Shown here: in pieces, positions 46,645 through 58,914 of the stretch
How the letters are laid out: each line of letters starts with the position of its first letter
Position numbering within the stretch: position 1 is the stretch's first letter
Source: Macropodus opercularis
Taxonomy: Eukaryota; Chordata; Actinopteri; Anabantiformes; Osphronemidae
Assembly: GCA_030770545.1 (NCBI GenBank)
Contig: CM061106.1
Location: forward strand, 8,970,001 to 9,034,000
Reading direction: 5' to 3'
Length of the DNA stretch: 64,000 bases
Notes under the pieces: model-generated
Seen by the model: the letters and a program-made list of their open reading frames with translations, nothing else
Databases searched by the model: none
What the model was told of the DNA's origin: nothing
Made by a program: the position numbers and the translations under genes

Positions 46645-47219
46645 TCCTTAAAGGTGCAGCACCTCCACACAACAAGCCTCACATTCTGTTAACCAGCCGT
46701 CGTCTGTAAAAACCACAACCTCTCTCGTCTTTTTCTCGCTATAAACCAACCTTTCGTTCTCTGTTCTTTCCACTGATTTACACACATTTGATGACAACAC
46801 TTTGTCTGTAGATTCCTGGATCACATCTTTTCCTGGCTTCCTGTTTGGGACAATACCAGCTTCCACTACTCTCCTGGTTCTCTGCCCTCTCTCTAATTGT
46901 CACTTACACCTTTTAACAGACTGTAGCTTTACCATCTATTTCTCTGTCCTTGTTTTGAACAGAGCTCTTCCATAGTGAACATTTCATTCTCTTCCTCTGG
47001 TTCATCCTCTTTTCCTTTGTGTGACATCCAGTTCCTTAGTTTCTTAACAATAGTTACAGTAACAATAATTATATAGCTTTAAAATAACAATATCTTAAAA
47101 ATATGTTAATTATACATGAATTGACATACGTTTAACTGAACTCTGACCTACTCTAGGTCAAAGGTCAATATTGCGCGCATGACCAAACTTCAGTTGAGAG
47201 TCAGCTAGCGAGTGCAGCA
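46645..47219. other. Intergenic, nothing recognised
   Basis: AT-rich unique sequence with no convincing open frame. Confidence 0.35.
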
Positions 47220-47221
47220 AA

Positions 47222-47440
47222 GATGGGCGCTGAACGCAGTTTCTTAGCCCCAAAAATTAGCAGAAAAAAGAAAGAGGACTTATCATGTCCATAACGAATG
47301 GGAGGAACCTGTGTGTGTCTCATTCACAAAGCGGCGCGATGTGGAGAGACACTTGACTCTGTGTCACCAAAGCTACCAGAGCGACATATTTTCTGATCCA
47401 GGAGAAGAAGAGGGCATTTTCAGACGTTGTCAAAGATGCA
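47222..47440 (+). mobile_element. BED-type zinc finger remnant of a hAT-like element
   Basis: In one frame after an upstream shift the sequence reads RTYHVHNEWEEPVCVSFTKR RDVERHLTLCHQSYQSDIF. This resembles the first part of ZBED5/GTF2IRD2-like hAT proteins, with the C-x2-C pair lost and the H/C pair kept. 47395-47470 in another frame (KRAFSDVVKDAMMIIANTVL) may be a continuation. It could be the same family as the C-terminal fragment at 22.1 kb. Confidence 0.5.
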
Positions 47441-48548
47441 ATGATGATAATCGCTAACACTGTACTTAACAATGAGGAAATGGAACCAATATAATCTCCA
47501 CTCTCTGACTCTCGGATGCTGGACAGGTGGAGGCTGAAATGATAACACTGCATGAGCTGCACTTCAAAACCTGCCAGGCTGCACCAGACGTTTGGTGCCT
47601 TGTTGACACAGAGTCCAGTGGTGTCTGCACAGCAGCTATGAAGTATGACGTATTAGGTTCAACCTGGCTGTGGATCAGCGTTTTCTCCATCCAACCATCC
47701 TACTCCATCAAGAACAAACACAGAACACGCCTCACTGATGCACATCTGAAAGACCCAAGTTACACACCAGACTACAGTTCACTGGTGACCAGCAGGCAAC
47801 ACCAGTCCTCCCACTAACTAAGAAACCGATGCCAGACGTTGACAGTGGCAATGAGAAGTCATTAATGTGATCAGTGTCTTCACTTAGATGAGTATCATGA
47901 ATCATTATTAATAATGTATAACTAAAGGCAAACTGATCACATTTGTTATTTCAGAAGAGTGTATCAAACTGGTCACACACTGATGCCATCCCATCCATCA
48001 GGAAGTCAGACCCTCACCCTAAGTCTGTGGAGCCCTAGTGTGGGACCACGGCACGCAGGGAGGGAGGGAGTTTGTCCAGCTTTGTCCTGCTCCCTGATGC
48101 AAGAAATGCTGATGGCATCCAACAGATAAATGTTCACCTCACCTCAGCTAGCGTGTGGACCCAGAGACTGAATAGGATGGTCAACCCCAGAAACTATAGA
48201 CTCCACCATAATCTTCACAACTTCAGCAAAGACCTGGAACCAGGTCCACAATCCCCAGTACAGCTGGGAAGGAGTAGATTCCATGGTTCCCAGGGCCGCC
48301 TGTCTGAGCAGACTGACAGTGGACACAAAGGAGGACCAGAGCAGCATGCAGCAACAAACTCCCATTCTTTACCTACTGTACCACCTCGGAAACGTCCACG
48401 CTCCTGAGAAATTATTCTCAGGGATGGCAGCAGGGAAACGCACCGCGACGGGCTGCTGCAGACGAAGAGCTCAAAGCTGCTGCACATGAACACAAGCGCG
48501 TACCGTGCTTGTAAATACGTCCCAAGCTAAGAGCTGCTGGCTGACCTG
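47441..48548. other. Probable transposon debris, unassigned
   Basis: Open frames of 70-110 codons at 48072-48407 and nearby, all overlapping on both strands. Composition suggests old coding sequence, but no family motif is visible. Confidence 0.3.
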
Positions 48549-49263
48549 TGTAATGGAATTTCTACTATATGGGTATTTTCCCTTGTGACAGAACTGAGAT
48601 TCATATTACTTGATATATCCTCATATGTATTTGCTTTTACCTGTACTAAGCAAAGTAATCATAAAATGAGTTATATACCTGCTTACAGAAATATTTTAGA
48701 ATAGTGAGCCTTTTCTTTCCCATGGGAAAGGGAGGTAGGGAGACACTGTTTAGTTAAAATAGTTTTACAGCATGGACCATGGCCATGAGAGCATGGCAGC
48801 AGAACTTTGATTTGCTTTATTATCTGTTATACTTTTCTCCTGCTGCAAGACAGTGACTGACCCTGAGACTGAGCTAATGAAAAGACACATCTTTACTCCC
48901 TAACAACGGAGGAGGTATTTAGGTAGGCGCAGAGTAGATGACTTCAGATCTACACTCAGGCAGGACAGTTTTGCACCGACTCTGTGTATTTCTCTTCTTG
49001 CAAGAATAAAAGACAACTTTGATTGACTTTTGATTCATTCATCAGGTTCCTAACAGGTTTTTGCCTCCACAATTTGGTATCAGAAGTTGGATCCGCTGGT
49101 TGTCGTCGGAGGGGTCGCTGACGGTGGAAAGACGTCGCCCTGAGCTCAGCCTCAACCTCCTCTACAAAAACAGAGGGAGACGGAGGAACTAAGGCATCAC
49201 CTCTGATCTCCATCTGACGGATCCTACGAACTCAGAGGTTCCTAACAGGTTTTTGCCTCCACA
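48549..49263 (+). mobile_element. Internally deleted LTR retroelement (5' LTR, PBS-like site, LTR tail)
   Basis: 48549-49071 is a 523-bp LTR copy of the family at 4285 (TGTAATGG...CCTCCACA). It is followed directly by 'tttggtatcagaagttggat', a primer-binding-site-like sequence. After about 165 bp of leader, the last 28 bp of an LTR recur at 49236-49263 (aggttcctaacaggtttttg...). So the interior and most of the 3' LTR are gone. I saw no matching target duplication. Confidence 0.8.
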
Positions 49264-49539
49264 CTCAGTGGTTGTGTCAGTACCTGTTGCAGGGAATTCA
49301 CCTGAGCAACTGGTCCTCATGGTGTTGCAGGGAGTTACGTTGTCACCGTTAGGTTTCCCTCCCTTTGCCACCAGAGACACTGTTGCAGTCTACACATGTG
49401 TAGTGATGAAGTCCTTCGCTGGTGACTCCACGCTGCAGTGGAGATTCACTCAACGTGTCTCCCACTGTGCTGGTCAACACTGCCCCTAGAGGAACAAGAG
49501 TGTTACTGGTGATCATCTCAATCATGTTGATTAAGCATA

Positions 49540-49825
49540 ACAGGAATGAACATATTTACAAATGTCTCCACACAGAAACGTGTTGCAGTTAAAAAGTAAA
49601 TGTATCTATTAGGAACTATTAAAAACGCAGCTTCGTTAAATGTGTCTTTGCAAGTCAGTAAAACTTTCATTCTAATACTATTCTGAGGTTTTATTAAATA
49701 TATATCCGCTGCCTGTTGTTCCTGTTAATCAATTTCTGACTAAATCCAATCCTAATAAACATAATAATCCCTTGAAGACGACACTAAATGCACCACAAGC
49801 TGGTTTCACTGAACTAGGATGTTGA
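49540..49825. repeat. Diverged single copy of the 611-bp satellite family
   Basis: Aligns over about 285 bp with part of the satellite unit at 62.55-62.8 kb: 'atatttacaaatgtctcca', 'gcagcttcgttaaatgt', 'aataaacataataatccc' and 'agctggtttcactgaac' all have near matches in the same order. Substitutions and indels are frequent. Confidence 0.75.
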
Positions 49826-50990
49826 ATTGTAATTTTCCATTTTTCACTTTTTTTACTTGTCAGGCTGTTTGCACCTTAACGTTAACGCTGCCTACTTTGC
49901 ACTTTGAAGTCCAGAGATCACAGCAAGTTTCATCCATCTTTATACTATTGGTGATTTGTGCAGTGGACGATACAGTTGGCTTTTCTTATTAACGTTTCAC
50001 TGAATTCTGGTTATTACATTAATGAGATTAAGACAAACGTTACATATACATTATTATACATTATATATGTTTTTTGTAATTAAGGACAACAAGCACAAAG
50101 CAATTAAAACCTCAAGTTTTTCCCTTGCTAACATGGTAATGGAAAAAATAAATACATACCGTATAAATAACATTCATTCCTTTTCAAAATAAACTGCATT
50201 GCACTGAAAACCTCTGCAAACTGAAAAAGTCCCCAGAACCAGCTGACAAAGCTTCTGTAGGCACCTGCAATGACTTGACTTACACAGAGACACATCACTG
50301 TCTTCCACCTTCTAACGTGTTAGACTAAAACAGAATCCAACCTTTCTGTTAGTCAGATAATACTTGTGCATTTAAACAAGCTCTCGTCATCCACTCAGCT
50401 CCCATAACAGAATACATGACATGCACCAAAGCTGTCTGTGCTGTTAACCACAGTTAAGACATGATGTGATTATTCTATTAGTTGTTACGTGTCCAAAGTT
50501 TACAAAATTATCTGACACTTACTGGTTTATTCCACATAAACGCGAGGCTCCATAGTTGTGCATGTGTTACATGAATTTAAGCTGCATAAGCTATTAACAA
50601 ACGTTAGCATTAGCATTAGCGAACCGTTAGCATTAGCATTAGCAACCTCTAGCCATGTTACAAATTACATTTAAACAGCACGAACTAAGAGCCAATACAT
50701 AGAAGTAAACGTGTATTTAGCATTGAGTCCTGGTCCAGTCGAAATGGAACCAGTTCAAAACAGCCCAGTCTCCAGTTTCTAGCTCCACTACAGGACCTAC
50801 CAGCCACCGTCACTGCTCTGAGTCTGAGGACAGCAGGTCACTGATGAGGCAGGACGGAAGCTGTGACCTGTGACCTTTGGCATCAACAAGGAGTCATGGG
50901 ATCACATCTATTGTGTCATCAAAACCCTTGGATACGTGTACATTTCTATTATTCAACACTAATATTTAATATTCTCTTTTATTTGTGATC
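49826..50990. other. Intergenic, nothing recognised
   Basis: AT-rich. A small tandem 'gttagcattagcattagcga' type duplication lies at 50603-50645. Confidence 0.4.
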
Positions 50991-51024
50991 AAATACTGAT
51001 GAAACCTTTTCTGAACCTCCTCAG

Positions 51025-51195
51025 GGCCTCTTCACTAAGCTCAACCCATCACCGGTCGAGGCAGACGACTGCCCACCCTGAGTCTGGTTCTGCTGGAGGT
51101 TTCCTCTCCGCTGTGGCCCAGTGCTTGCTCAGGGACGGGTTGCTGCACTACACAGCGCAGACACATTGTTTGAACAGCGATCAATTCAAATAAAT
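51025..51195 (+). mobile_element. LINE 3' UTR-like fragment
   Basis: 'ctgagtctggttctgctgga ... ggtttcctctccgctgtggcccagtgcttgctcaggga' is the conserved 3' region of a common teleost L2-type LINE. Isolated. Confidence 0.65.
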
Positions 51196-52700
51196 ATCAA
51201 AGAAACCATCCTGGTGTTTTTTTTGTATGTGAAGCTCATCCTCACATGTTCAGACTGGAGTATTTTCCTGATTTGTATCATATATGTTCAAATGCTTCAC
51301 TTATCTCTTTAATCAAATCGTCTTTAATTCAGATATTGATTGACAGGTACAGTGGTGAAATGGGTTTCATTTATTATGGTGAACTGAGTTTTACTAATAC
51401 TACCACAATAACTACTGTTAATCCCTGCATGACATGTACAGTAGGAGTCTGTTTCCATTAGAGAAAATGGGTTTGACATTTTCCTAACAATTAAAAAACC
51501 AGCATGTTGAACAAAGCAGATTTTAATCTGGTTTCTTGAGTTTATGAAGAGGTAACAATTCTCTCTGGCGAGTAGTTCAAGTAGTAGTTCCTCACATTAT
51601 CCAGCGAGTGGCGCTGTAGCTCTATGGCTGATAGCAGTGGTCGCTAGAAAACTAGCTAACTAGCTAACGGCTAGCGGCTAATGTGGCTAGCGCTAGCTTG
51701 TGTATTAGCGTAGCTCAGAAAGGCACCAGCGTAGATCGCCCACATCTTAGTCTGGACCAGTTACGTTTTGGTGCCGGTTCGTAAAGTTACATCTGGGCTC
51801 CGGAACCGAGAAGGCGGTGAAATCCGGTATTTTATATAACTGACGGCTGAACAGAGCAAAGGACCGAGTTAGCCTCTGCTATTTGTACAGCCCGGACTAG
51901 CGTTAGCAAACATGTTGTACTGTGCTATGCTAATGCTTTTAATATAATAATGTAACAATACATATGTCATATTTTATCAAAAACTCGTGTTACAAAAGCA
52001 GTTTTTCACTCCCTCTAGACATTTTTGAAGAGAGAGAAAGTTTATTGTCGCTTTACTTTTCATCTTATCAGACTCGTAGTTCAAATAGCAAATCATTAGT
52101 AAAAAGTGACTTTTCCAAATGCAGTTGATTAAGCTTTTATTAAAACTTTTGATATTGAATTGCAAAATGCATTCTCAGATGAAACTACCAAATTGTATAT
52201 TGAATTTCCGTACAGATTGAATCATGGTTTTGAGCTGGAAGTGCTTCAGAATGTTTAGTGGGCGACTGAGAGGACTTTGGTCTCATGTCATACTGGGCGT
52301 ATTTTATAATCCGTTCATTTCTTTTCTTCCGTTCCTGACGTGACCAGCAGGTCTGTACGCTGGAAACACTGAGCAGGTGAGGTTGTGACTGAAACCCTGT
52401 AGGAAAAGGAGGCAGAGGACTGGACAGTTATCTTTATTAGAATAATGGTACTTTTATATAATAATCACATATAATTATAATATTGGTATTATTTGTGTAG
52501 TTACTCTTCATGTCACACTGTGTATTATAGCAGATGTGCTTTCTTCCCTCCATGTTTAATTGTAATAGCGCTTTAAACCACTTAAACAGCTTTAGAACAT
52601 GTTGATGGGAAGTGCTAAACATGTTATCTATAGATTTTTATTTCAGAGCACTGTCCTGTGTAGAACAGTCCTTTAAATTTGAAAGGTTTCAGCTCCTGTG
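51196..52700. other. Intergenic; short dispersed element and GCTAGC-rich patch
   Basis: 51585-51635 is the 'gtagttcctcacattatcc' element also at 24487. 51645-51705 is dense in overlapping gctagc/ctagcta palindromes. No gene. Confidence 0.45.
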
Positions 52701-52705
52701 TGAAA

Positions 52706-52789
52706 GTTGAATCATGACGACTGGACGTCTTCCTTTGCAGTAGTCGTAGATCTGCTGCAAAGGAAGACGTCCAGTTACCGTGATTCAAC
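52706..52789. repeat. Near-perfect 35-bp inverted repeat (14-nt loop)
   Basis: Arms 52706-52740 (gttgaatcatgacgactgga...) and 52755-52789 pair at 31 of 35 positions, with all four mismatches clustered in a six-base patch. Loop tagtcgtagatctg. Confidence 0.92.
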
Positions 52790-53379
52790 TCTCAGACAAC
52801 CTCACCTGGAAGAAGCGCCACCGACATTTCGGCTTTTATTTCCAGGTAGTTACATCCGAGGACTTATATTCATCTGACAGATGAACATGTAGCATATAGA
52901 CTTGACAGAAAAGCCTTCACGTACCTTTGGTGACCCTTTGACCTCACCAGGTCTGGCCTATTGTGGGTACATCATGCGCACGCTGATAATTCAACAGGTT
53001 TCCAGAAATGTGTCATTATTTAGCTCATTTGGTTTTGGGTTGTTGTTTTGTATCTAACAAAACTTGTGAAGATAAGTTGGTCTCCTCAGCAGCTCCATGC
53101 TTGGAAACGTGTGCCTGATGTGTGGGACCCATTTTCTTCAAGTCTCTACCCCCACTGTGATGTAATGACTCAGGGAGTGAACAGAGCTGCTTTTAGAAAT
53201 ACTATGTTACTTAGCCTAGTTGGGCTCATGTTCTTATCAACACAGACCAAGTCCTTAAAATGATGTGATTCGTTTGCCTGCCTTTGCATATTTCTCATCT
53301 CACCACTGAGAATAAATTCATGTTTAATTATTTGAACCTTACTCTGTGTCTGACTGAATCCGTCTTAGTTGGAACATCT
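52790..53379. other. Intergenic, nothing recognised
   Basis: Unique sequence between the hairpin and the LINE fragment, with an aataaa-type motif near 53310 and no supported gene. Confidence 0.35.
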
Positions 53380-54320
53380 CTGACAATGACAGAGCGATTC
53401 ACAGGAATTTAATAAACATCAAGACAGAACAAAGTAACAATAAAAGAATTAAATGTACCCTATTAAATATCAGATGTCTGTTAATAAATGACTTGATCAA
53501 CAACCATCACATAGATTTATTCAGTCTCACTGAAACCTGGCTGCAGCAGGATGAATACGTTCGTCTGAATGAGTCGACTCCAACCAGTCACATCAACCAT
53601 CATGTTCCTAGAAGCTCAGGTAAAGGTGGAGGAGCAGCAGCATCTATAGCTCAGATCTATTAATGACTCCTAGACCTAAACAGCTCTAATTCATTAGAGC
53701 CTCACTCTGAGCCTGTAAAACCCAGAAACCAGTTGTGTTCTGCTTCATCTACCGTCCTCCTGGTCCATATTCAGAGTTCTGCACTGAATGTTCAGAGCTT
53801 TTATGTGACTTAGTCCTCAGCACAGATAAAGTGATTGTAGTGGGCGACTTTAACATTCATGTAGATGTTGACAGTAACTGTCACAACACTGCAGTTCTCC
53901 CCCAAACCCTCTGTTATCTGACCATTACTCACTAACTGTTGAATTGACCATAACACACCTGACAACAGCTGGAAAGAAGTTCTACTACAGCAGATGTTTA
54001 TCTGATGATGCTGTTGTCAGATTTAAGGAGAAGCCAGTGAATCAGAGCAAGTTGGCTCCATGGTCCAACTCAGATCCGCAGCCTTAAGCACAGGACCCGG
54101 AAACTAGAAAGACAATGAGGTGAATCCTGCCCAGCATGGAAAGACACTTTAATACTACATAAAAAGCACTTTGTGCTGCTAGAAGCTCATATTATACATC
54201 ATTAATTGAGGAAAATCAGAACAACCCCAGGTTTCTTTCAGCTCTGTAGCCAGGCTGACTAAGAGTCACAGCTGTGTTGAGCCTAGTGTCCCTTTAAAGC
54301 TCAGCAGCAATGACTTGACA
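53380..54320 (+). mobile_element. LINE (L2/Maui-like) endonuclease-domain fragment
   Basis: 53440-53640 reads LNIRCLLINDLINNHHIDLF then SLTETWLQQDEYVRLNE, and 53735-53890 reads FIYRPPGPYSEFC...DKVIVVGDFNIHVDVDS. These are the apurinic endonuclease motifs (LTETWL, YRPP, GDFNIH) of L2-type LINEs. Frames shift several times. 53940-54300 continues as degraded sequence from the linker region. Reverse transcriptase is absent. Confidence 0.88.
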
Positions 54321-55260
54321 ATGACAAGAGGAACACGGGGGGGACTCTAAAGGTAGGTGTGAATGTCTTAGAGACAGACCAAGGACCCGTTCAGGATGCA
54401 CCTCACCCTTGGCCCAATGAGCGAAAATGTCATTTCAACATATTTAAGTCCCACTAAGTCAAGGGAATGTAAAGGGATGCTGAAAAGATCTGTGCAGACA
54501 ATCTGCCTGTAAACATATATATTATATATTTTTTTAATATAATATTTGAATACCCTGTAAAGCAGAATCATTGAAGTAACAAAAGCTACAACACTAACAG
54601 TCACGGGACACGCACAGTAACCATAAACGCAACGACAACGATTCAGTGGGAGAGGATCTAGGGTTGCTATGACGACGATGATAAAATACATTTCTCCTTG
54701 TGTTTACAGGATGTGTGATGGAGCAGGAATCAGATTCCTGTGAAACCATATTTTTGGGTCTGAAGCTTCCTTGTATTTTAGTCTTGCCAAAAAAAGTTGA
54801 AACCATTTGTACTGAGTTCATTAAAAGTCTTTGCTCTTATTTGTTTTGTCATTTTTTTGCTTGTCGCCAACATATCGTTTCACCAGTCTTGTCATGTTAA
54901 GATGGAGTCGGGGCACAAACGGTTATTAGCGATGAATATTACAACCGTCGGCCACTGTAACCACCACGACCCTTAGATTTGTTTCTTCAGGCTCATCTGT
55001 AGAGTCCAAGCGTTAATACAAACACTGTGGAAGATCATCCCAGGGTTAGAGTCCGTGTGCTGTGAAGAGACGTTTCTGTTTCAACCAAGAGGCGTCTGAC
55101 TTTAAGCTCTGCAGACGAGCAGAGTCCAACATAGAGCAGCTCTGCTTAAAGCTCTGCTTAGTGTTTCACCTGGAGCCTGAGCTGAAGCTGCACCACAAGA
55201 AAGAAGCCACGGAAACAAGCCAGTCATGCTCTTAACTTTAATAACTATATACAGGAGTCA
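54321..55260. other. Intergenic, nothing recognised
   Basis: Unique sequence; the open frames seen lack motifs and splice support. Confidence 0.35.
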
Positions 55261-55261
55261 T

Positions 55262-55375
55262 TGTCGGGGGGGGGGGGCTTCATTGTCCAGGAGGGGGGAA
55301 CTTCATTGTCCAGGAGGGGGGGGGCGTCATTGTCCAGGAGGGGGGCGTCATTGTCCAGGAGGGGGGGTAAAGAGG
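55262..55375. repeat. G-rich minisatellite (about 4 copies)
   Basis: Units of about 25-33 bp, 'cattgtccagga' plus a run of 6-10 G. Each unit carries a G-tract, so the array could form G-quadruplexes on the plus strand. Confidence 0.9.
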
Positions 55376-55419
55376 TAGGGAGCTTGATGTGGGGGGTCTA
55401 TTTATAACTATTTACAATG

Positions 55420-55930
55420 AGGGAGAAAGAAGGTGGGTTGCTCCACCTGGAGAGCTCAAAGTGAGGGAGGGGGAGGAGAAGGGGGTTGTTCCTTCTCCAC
55501 CTCCCTCTCTCTCTCCCTCACATTGAAAGAGAGAGGGAGATGGAGAGCTCAAAGTGAGGGAGGGGGAGGAGAAGGGGGTTGTTCCTTCTCCACCTCCCTC
55601 TCTCTCCCTCACAGTGTAAGAGAGAGGGAGGTGGAGAGCTCAAAGTGAGGGAGGGGGAGGAGAGGGGGTTGTTCCTTCTCCACCTCCCTCTCTCTCCCTC
55701 ACAGTGTAAGAGACAGGGAGATGGAGAGCACAAAGTGAGGGAGGGGGAGGAGAAGGGGGTTGTTCCTTTTCCACTTCCCTCTCTCTCTCAATGTGAGGGA
55801 GGGAGAGAGGGAGGTGGAGAGCTCAAAGTGAGGGAGGGGTAGGAGAAGGAGGTTGTTCCTTCTCCACCTCCCTCTCTCCCTCCCTTACATAGAGAGAGAG
55901 GGAGGTGGAGAGCACAAAGTGAGGGAGACA
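55420..55930. repeat. About 92-bp tandem repeat with internal palindromes
   Basis: Roughly five to six copies, each starting gagctcaaagtgagggag (or gagcacaaag...) and containing a CT-rich arm (tctccacctccctctct) and its GA-rich complement (agagagggaggtggaga). Each unit can therefore fold on itself. Open frames here are low-complexity artefacts. Confidence 0.9.
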
Positions 55931-55969
55931 GAGGAGGAGGAGAGCTCAATGAGAAAGATGAGGAGATGA

Positions 55970-56015
55970 GGAGAGGAGGAGGAGGAGGAGGAGGAGGAGG
56001 AGGAGGAGGAGGAGC
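55970..56015. repeat. (GAG)n microsatellite
   Basis: A run of 13-15 GAG/GGA units directly after the palindromic array; purine-only on the plus strand. Confidence 0.93.
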
Positions 56016-56345
56016 ACACGCCCCCACCTCGCCCCCCACCCCTGACCTCTGCAGAGCCGTTGGCCCCCTCAGGGAGGCGGAGGCCCACCTGGATGTCGCT
56101 TGTGTTGTTCGAGTTTTCCAATTGGTCACCGTGGCCCTGACCCCAGTCCCACTCGCTGGCCACCCCCAGATCACCGGGGGGATCACAGGCCTCTTCCCGC
56201 GGGTCTTTCCTGGAATCCCTGACCTGGAAGGGATCCAGGAGGCATCCAAACCTGATGCCGAGCCGTCAGCAAACCCCAACTCTACCCTAACCCCAACGCT
56301 CCCCTCCACGTGGAGGAGCCGCGGCCTGTTCTTTTGGTCATAAAT
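56016..56345 (-). other. GC-rich segment with an old coding-like block
   Basis: On the minus strand it reads SNNTSDIQVGLRLPEGANGS AEV (around 56120-56050). A diverged version, SNNTGNIPMSRRLPEGVDGS AEV, occurs on the plus strand at 58635-58705. Probably two fragments of one unclassified repeat in opposite orientation. Confidence 0.45.
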
Positions 56346-58094
56346 CAAAGGTCATGACCTTAGAGAGAAGGAACGTAGCTCGACGGGTGAACTGAGAGCT
56401 TTGCCCTTGGGCTCAGCCCCTCCTCCACCGTCCGTCAGTCTCGCGCTCGTTCTCTCGCTGGTGAACGAGACCAAAAGATGCTTAACTCCTGCACTTGGAG
56501 CAGGAAGCGTCCTCTAATAACAACTAGCCGCCCGTTTCCGGTCGGGACGATGGCCTCAGATCTGGAGGAGCCCATTCTCACACCGCCGTTCCTCCTCAAT
56601 CTGAGGTTCGACTATTGGCCGAACTCTCCTCCGCCTCAACCCTGACACAGACTTTCCCAGAAACGAGGGACTCGGAGGTGATGCACTGAAAAAGATGCTA
56701 CTGTTGTGCAATACACTTGATGTGTGTTTCTACATTAGAGTGAGTGAAATGTTCAGTTTTTACTGTGCTTAAAAGTTCCCAGTGCTGTTCCTGGATGAAA
56801 TGACACTGAACAGAAACAGGAGGAACTAAGTCAGTTCATTACAACTGGTATTTCTGCACTGCAGCGACCTGAGGGGCAGCGTTTGCTAAGCACTGTGATC
56901 ATAGACTGCCAGAAAAAGGCAAACACTGTGTTTTTAATTATGGAGATGCACACAGTGATTGGAGTAAAGACACAATACAATAGATTTGTCTTAATCATAC
57001 TGGGAAATTAAAAATGACTGGCTCCCAACTAAGCTTTACGCTTTGGAGCAACCGTAAATCTTTTTGTCAAATGAAATCATGGGTTGTCATAAAGTGAAGT
57101 TACTGTTTATGACTTGTGTGGATCAAGTCAAACTATTGATCAGTATTTAACCAAAAAATGTAATTCAGTGACTCCACCCCTGAGCGTCTCCGTCCCGGCG
57201 TCTGTTTTCTGGAGGCCGACCAACAGTCCTCCTCCATGGCCTCTCCCGGAGGCGGTTCCCAACGACCGCCGGGTGGCGCTAAGCTGACGGCCCAGACCCC
57301 CTTTTCACTGTGGTGCCATGCGAGCGTGGTTGCGCCCGGTGACGCAACCCAAAGGCCGAACCCTGACCTCCGTCTGAGGTTTTCAGGTGCCACGTGGTGA
57401 CATTTGATTTTTGAGTCAGGTGTGAACAGGTGTTCTGTAGCCCAGGCAGAATGTAAGGACTGCACTGCAGGTGGCCGGCCGCCGAAACAGCGAAGCTAAT
57501 TCCTTTATCCAACTCAGTTCATTACCTCATTAACCAATGGAGCCTATTCACAACTACCAGGTCACGATTCTGCTTTGAATCATACTTCCAGATATTTACA
57601 TCTGAGTCTGATGCAGAACTTAGAAGAGAGCACGTTCTGTCAGAACCCACCCGTGTTTCATGTGAGTGAAAGTGCTGGAACATGTGACTGACAGGTTTGT
57701 TAGACCTTCAAACAATAAACATGTAAAGGGAGCAACTGCTAGAGGTTACGGTCAAACCTGGAAAAGCATCACAAGCAAACACAGCTAACGTTTGGTGAAG
57801 CCACAGGCTGAATGCAGTTACTGTATTAGTATTTATGAGTATTTATATGTGAACGATACGTGTTAATATTCTATTCACTTCAGTCTAGTGGATGTATTAC
57901 TACGATACTGTAGTTAAAACACGTGTGGGTTTGAACAAAGGTGCTGTCTTCTACGTTGTGTGTCAGATCCAGATGTAAATACCAGAAAATAAAAGGAAAT
58001 TTAGAAATTGGCAGGTGATTAATTAAACACCTAGATTTAGTCAAATGTAGATATGAATTTGGAAATTAGTCTTTGACCACTCTGTTTGGTAACT
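56346..58094. other. Intergenic, GC-richer part at 56.4-57.5 kb
   Basis: A 110-codon open frame at 57465-57133 (-) is Gly/Pro/Trp-rich and unrecognised. No repeat or RNA gene identified. Confidence 0.35.
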
Positions 58095-58310
58095 CAGCCT
58101 ACAAACACAACCTACTAAAATAAACAACCTACTAAAATAAACAAGCCACTAAGATAAACAAGCCACTAAGATAAACAAGCAACTAAAATAAACAAGCCAC
58201 TAAAGTAAACAACTCACTAAAATAAAATTAAAAACTACTAAAATAAACAACCTACTAAAATAACAACTTACTAAAATAAACAAGCCACTAAGATAAACAA
58301 GCCACTGATA
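58095..58310. repeat. 17-bp A-rich minisatellite
   Basis: About 12 units of the type 'aagccactaagataaac' / 'aacctactaaaataaac', with variation between units. Confidence 0.9.
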
Positions 58311-58737
58311 TTAACATAATAAATGCTAATAATAAAACAACCTAACACTGATCAAACCTACAAGTACAAACATGGAAATTGACAAATCTCCACATTTCAG
58401 TACGAATGTACACGTCACCTTCAGTGACGCCCTAACGTGGCTTGAATAACAACTTGAACTACCTAAGTTTTCACCTACAACTTCTACACTAACAACCAGA
58501 CTCTTCTGGACCAAACCGTGCAGACCTACCAAACAGAGAGGTCCACGACACCCCTGGCCTCCACTCATGTAGGGTACAGTCAGTACAACTCACCCCAGGA
58601 ACCTTGACACCTTTATGTTCACACCGTGACTCCCGTGGCTCGAACAACACAGGTAACATCCCGATGAGCCGCCGCCTCCCTGAAGGGGTGGATGGCTCAG
58701 CAGAGGTCACTCACCTGGAGAGTGAAGTGGGTGCTGA

Positions 58738-58775
58738 GGCGGGAGGGAGGGAGGGAGGGAGGGAGGGAGGAAGGG
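58738..58775. repeat. (GGGA)n microsatellite
   Basis: Eight to nine GGGA/GAGG units, ending in 'ggaaggggg'. Confidence 0.93.
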
Positions 58776-58914
58776 GGCACTCATCTTCAGCCGCTCACCC
58801 GCTTTAAGGGTGGCGGCTGCTGGAGCCTGTCCCAGCTGTCACTGGTTTCTGCTGGACGCTGTGTTGTGGCTTGAATAAAGCACCTTTCTAACTTTCTATG
58901 TGGGCGAGCAGCAG

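Noticed and set aside
48072..48407. 111-codon frame near the LTR element
   Set aside because: Overlaps open frames on the opposite strand and shows no gag, env or LINE motif; could not be assigned.
55412..56348. Several 70-186 codon frames in the 55-56 kb arrays
   Set aside because: They follow the tandem purine/pyrimidine units and GAG run; peptides are pure repeats.
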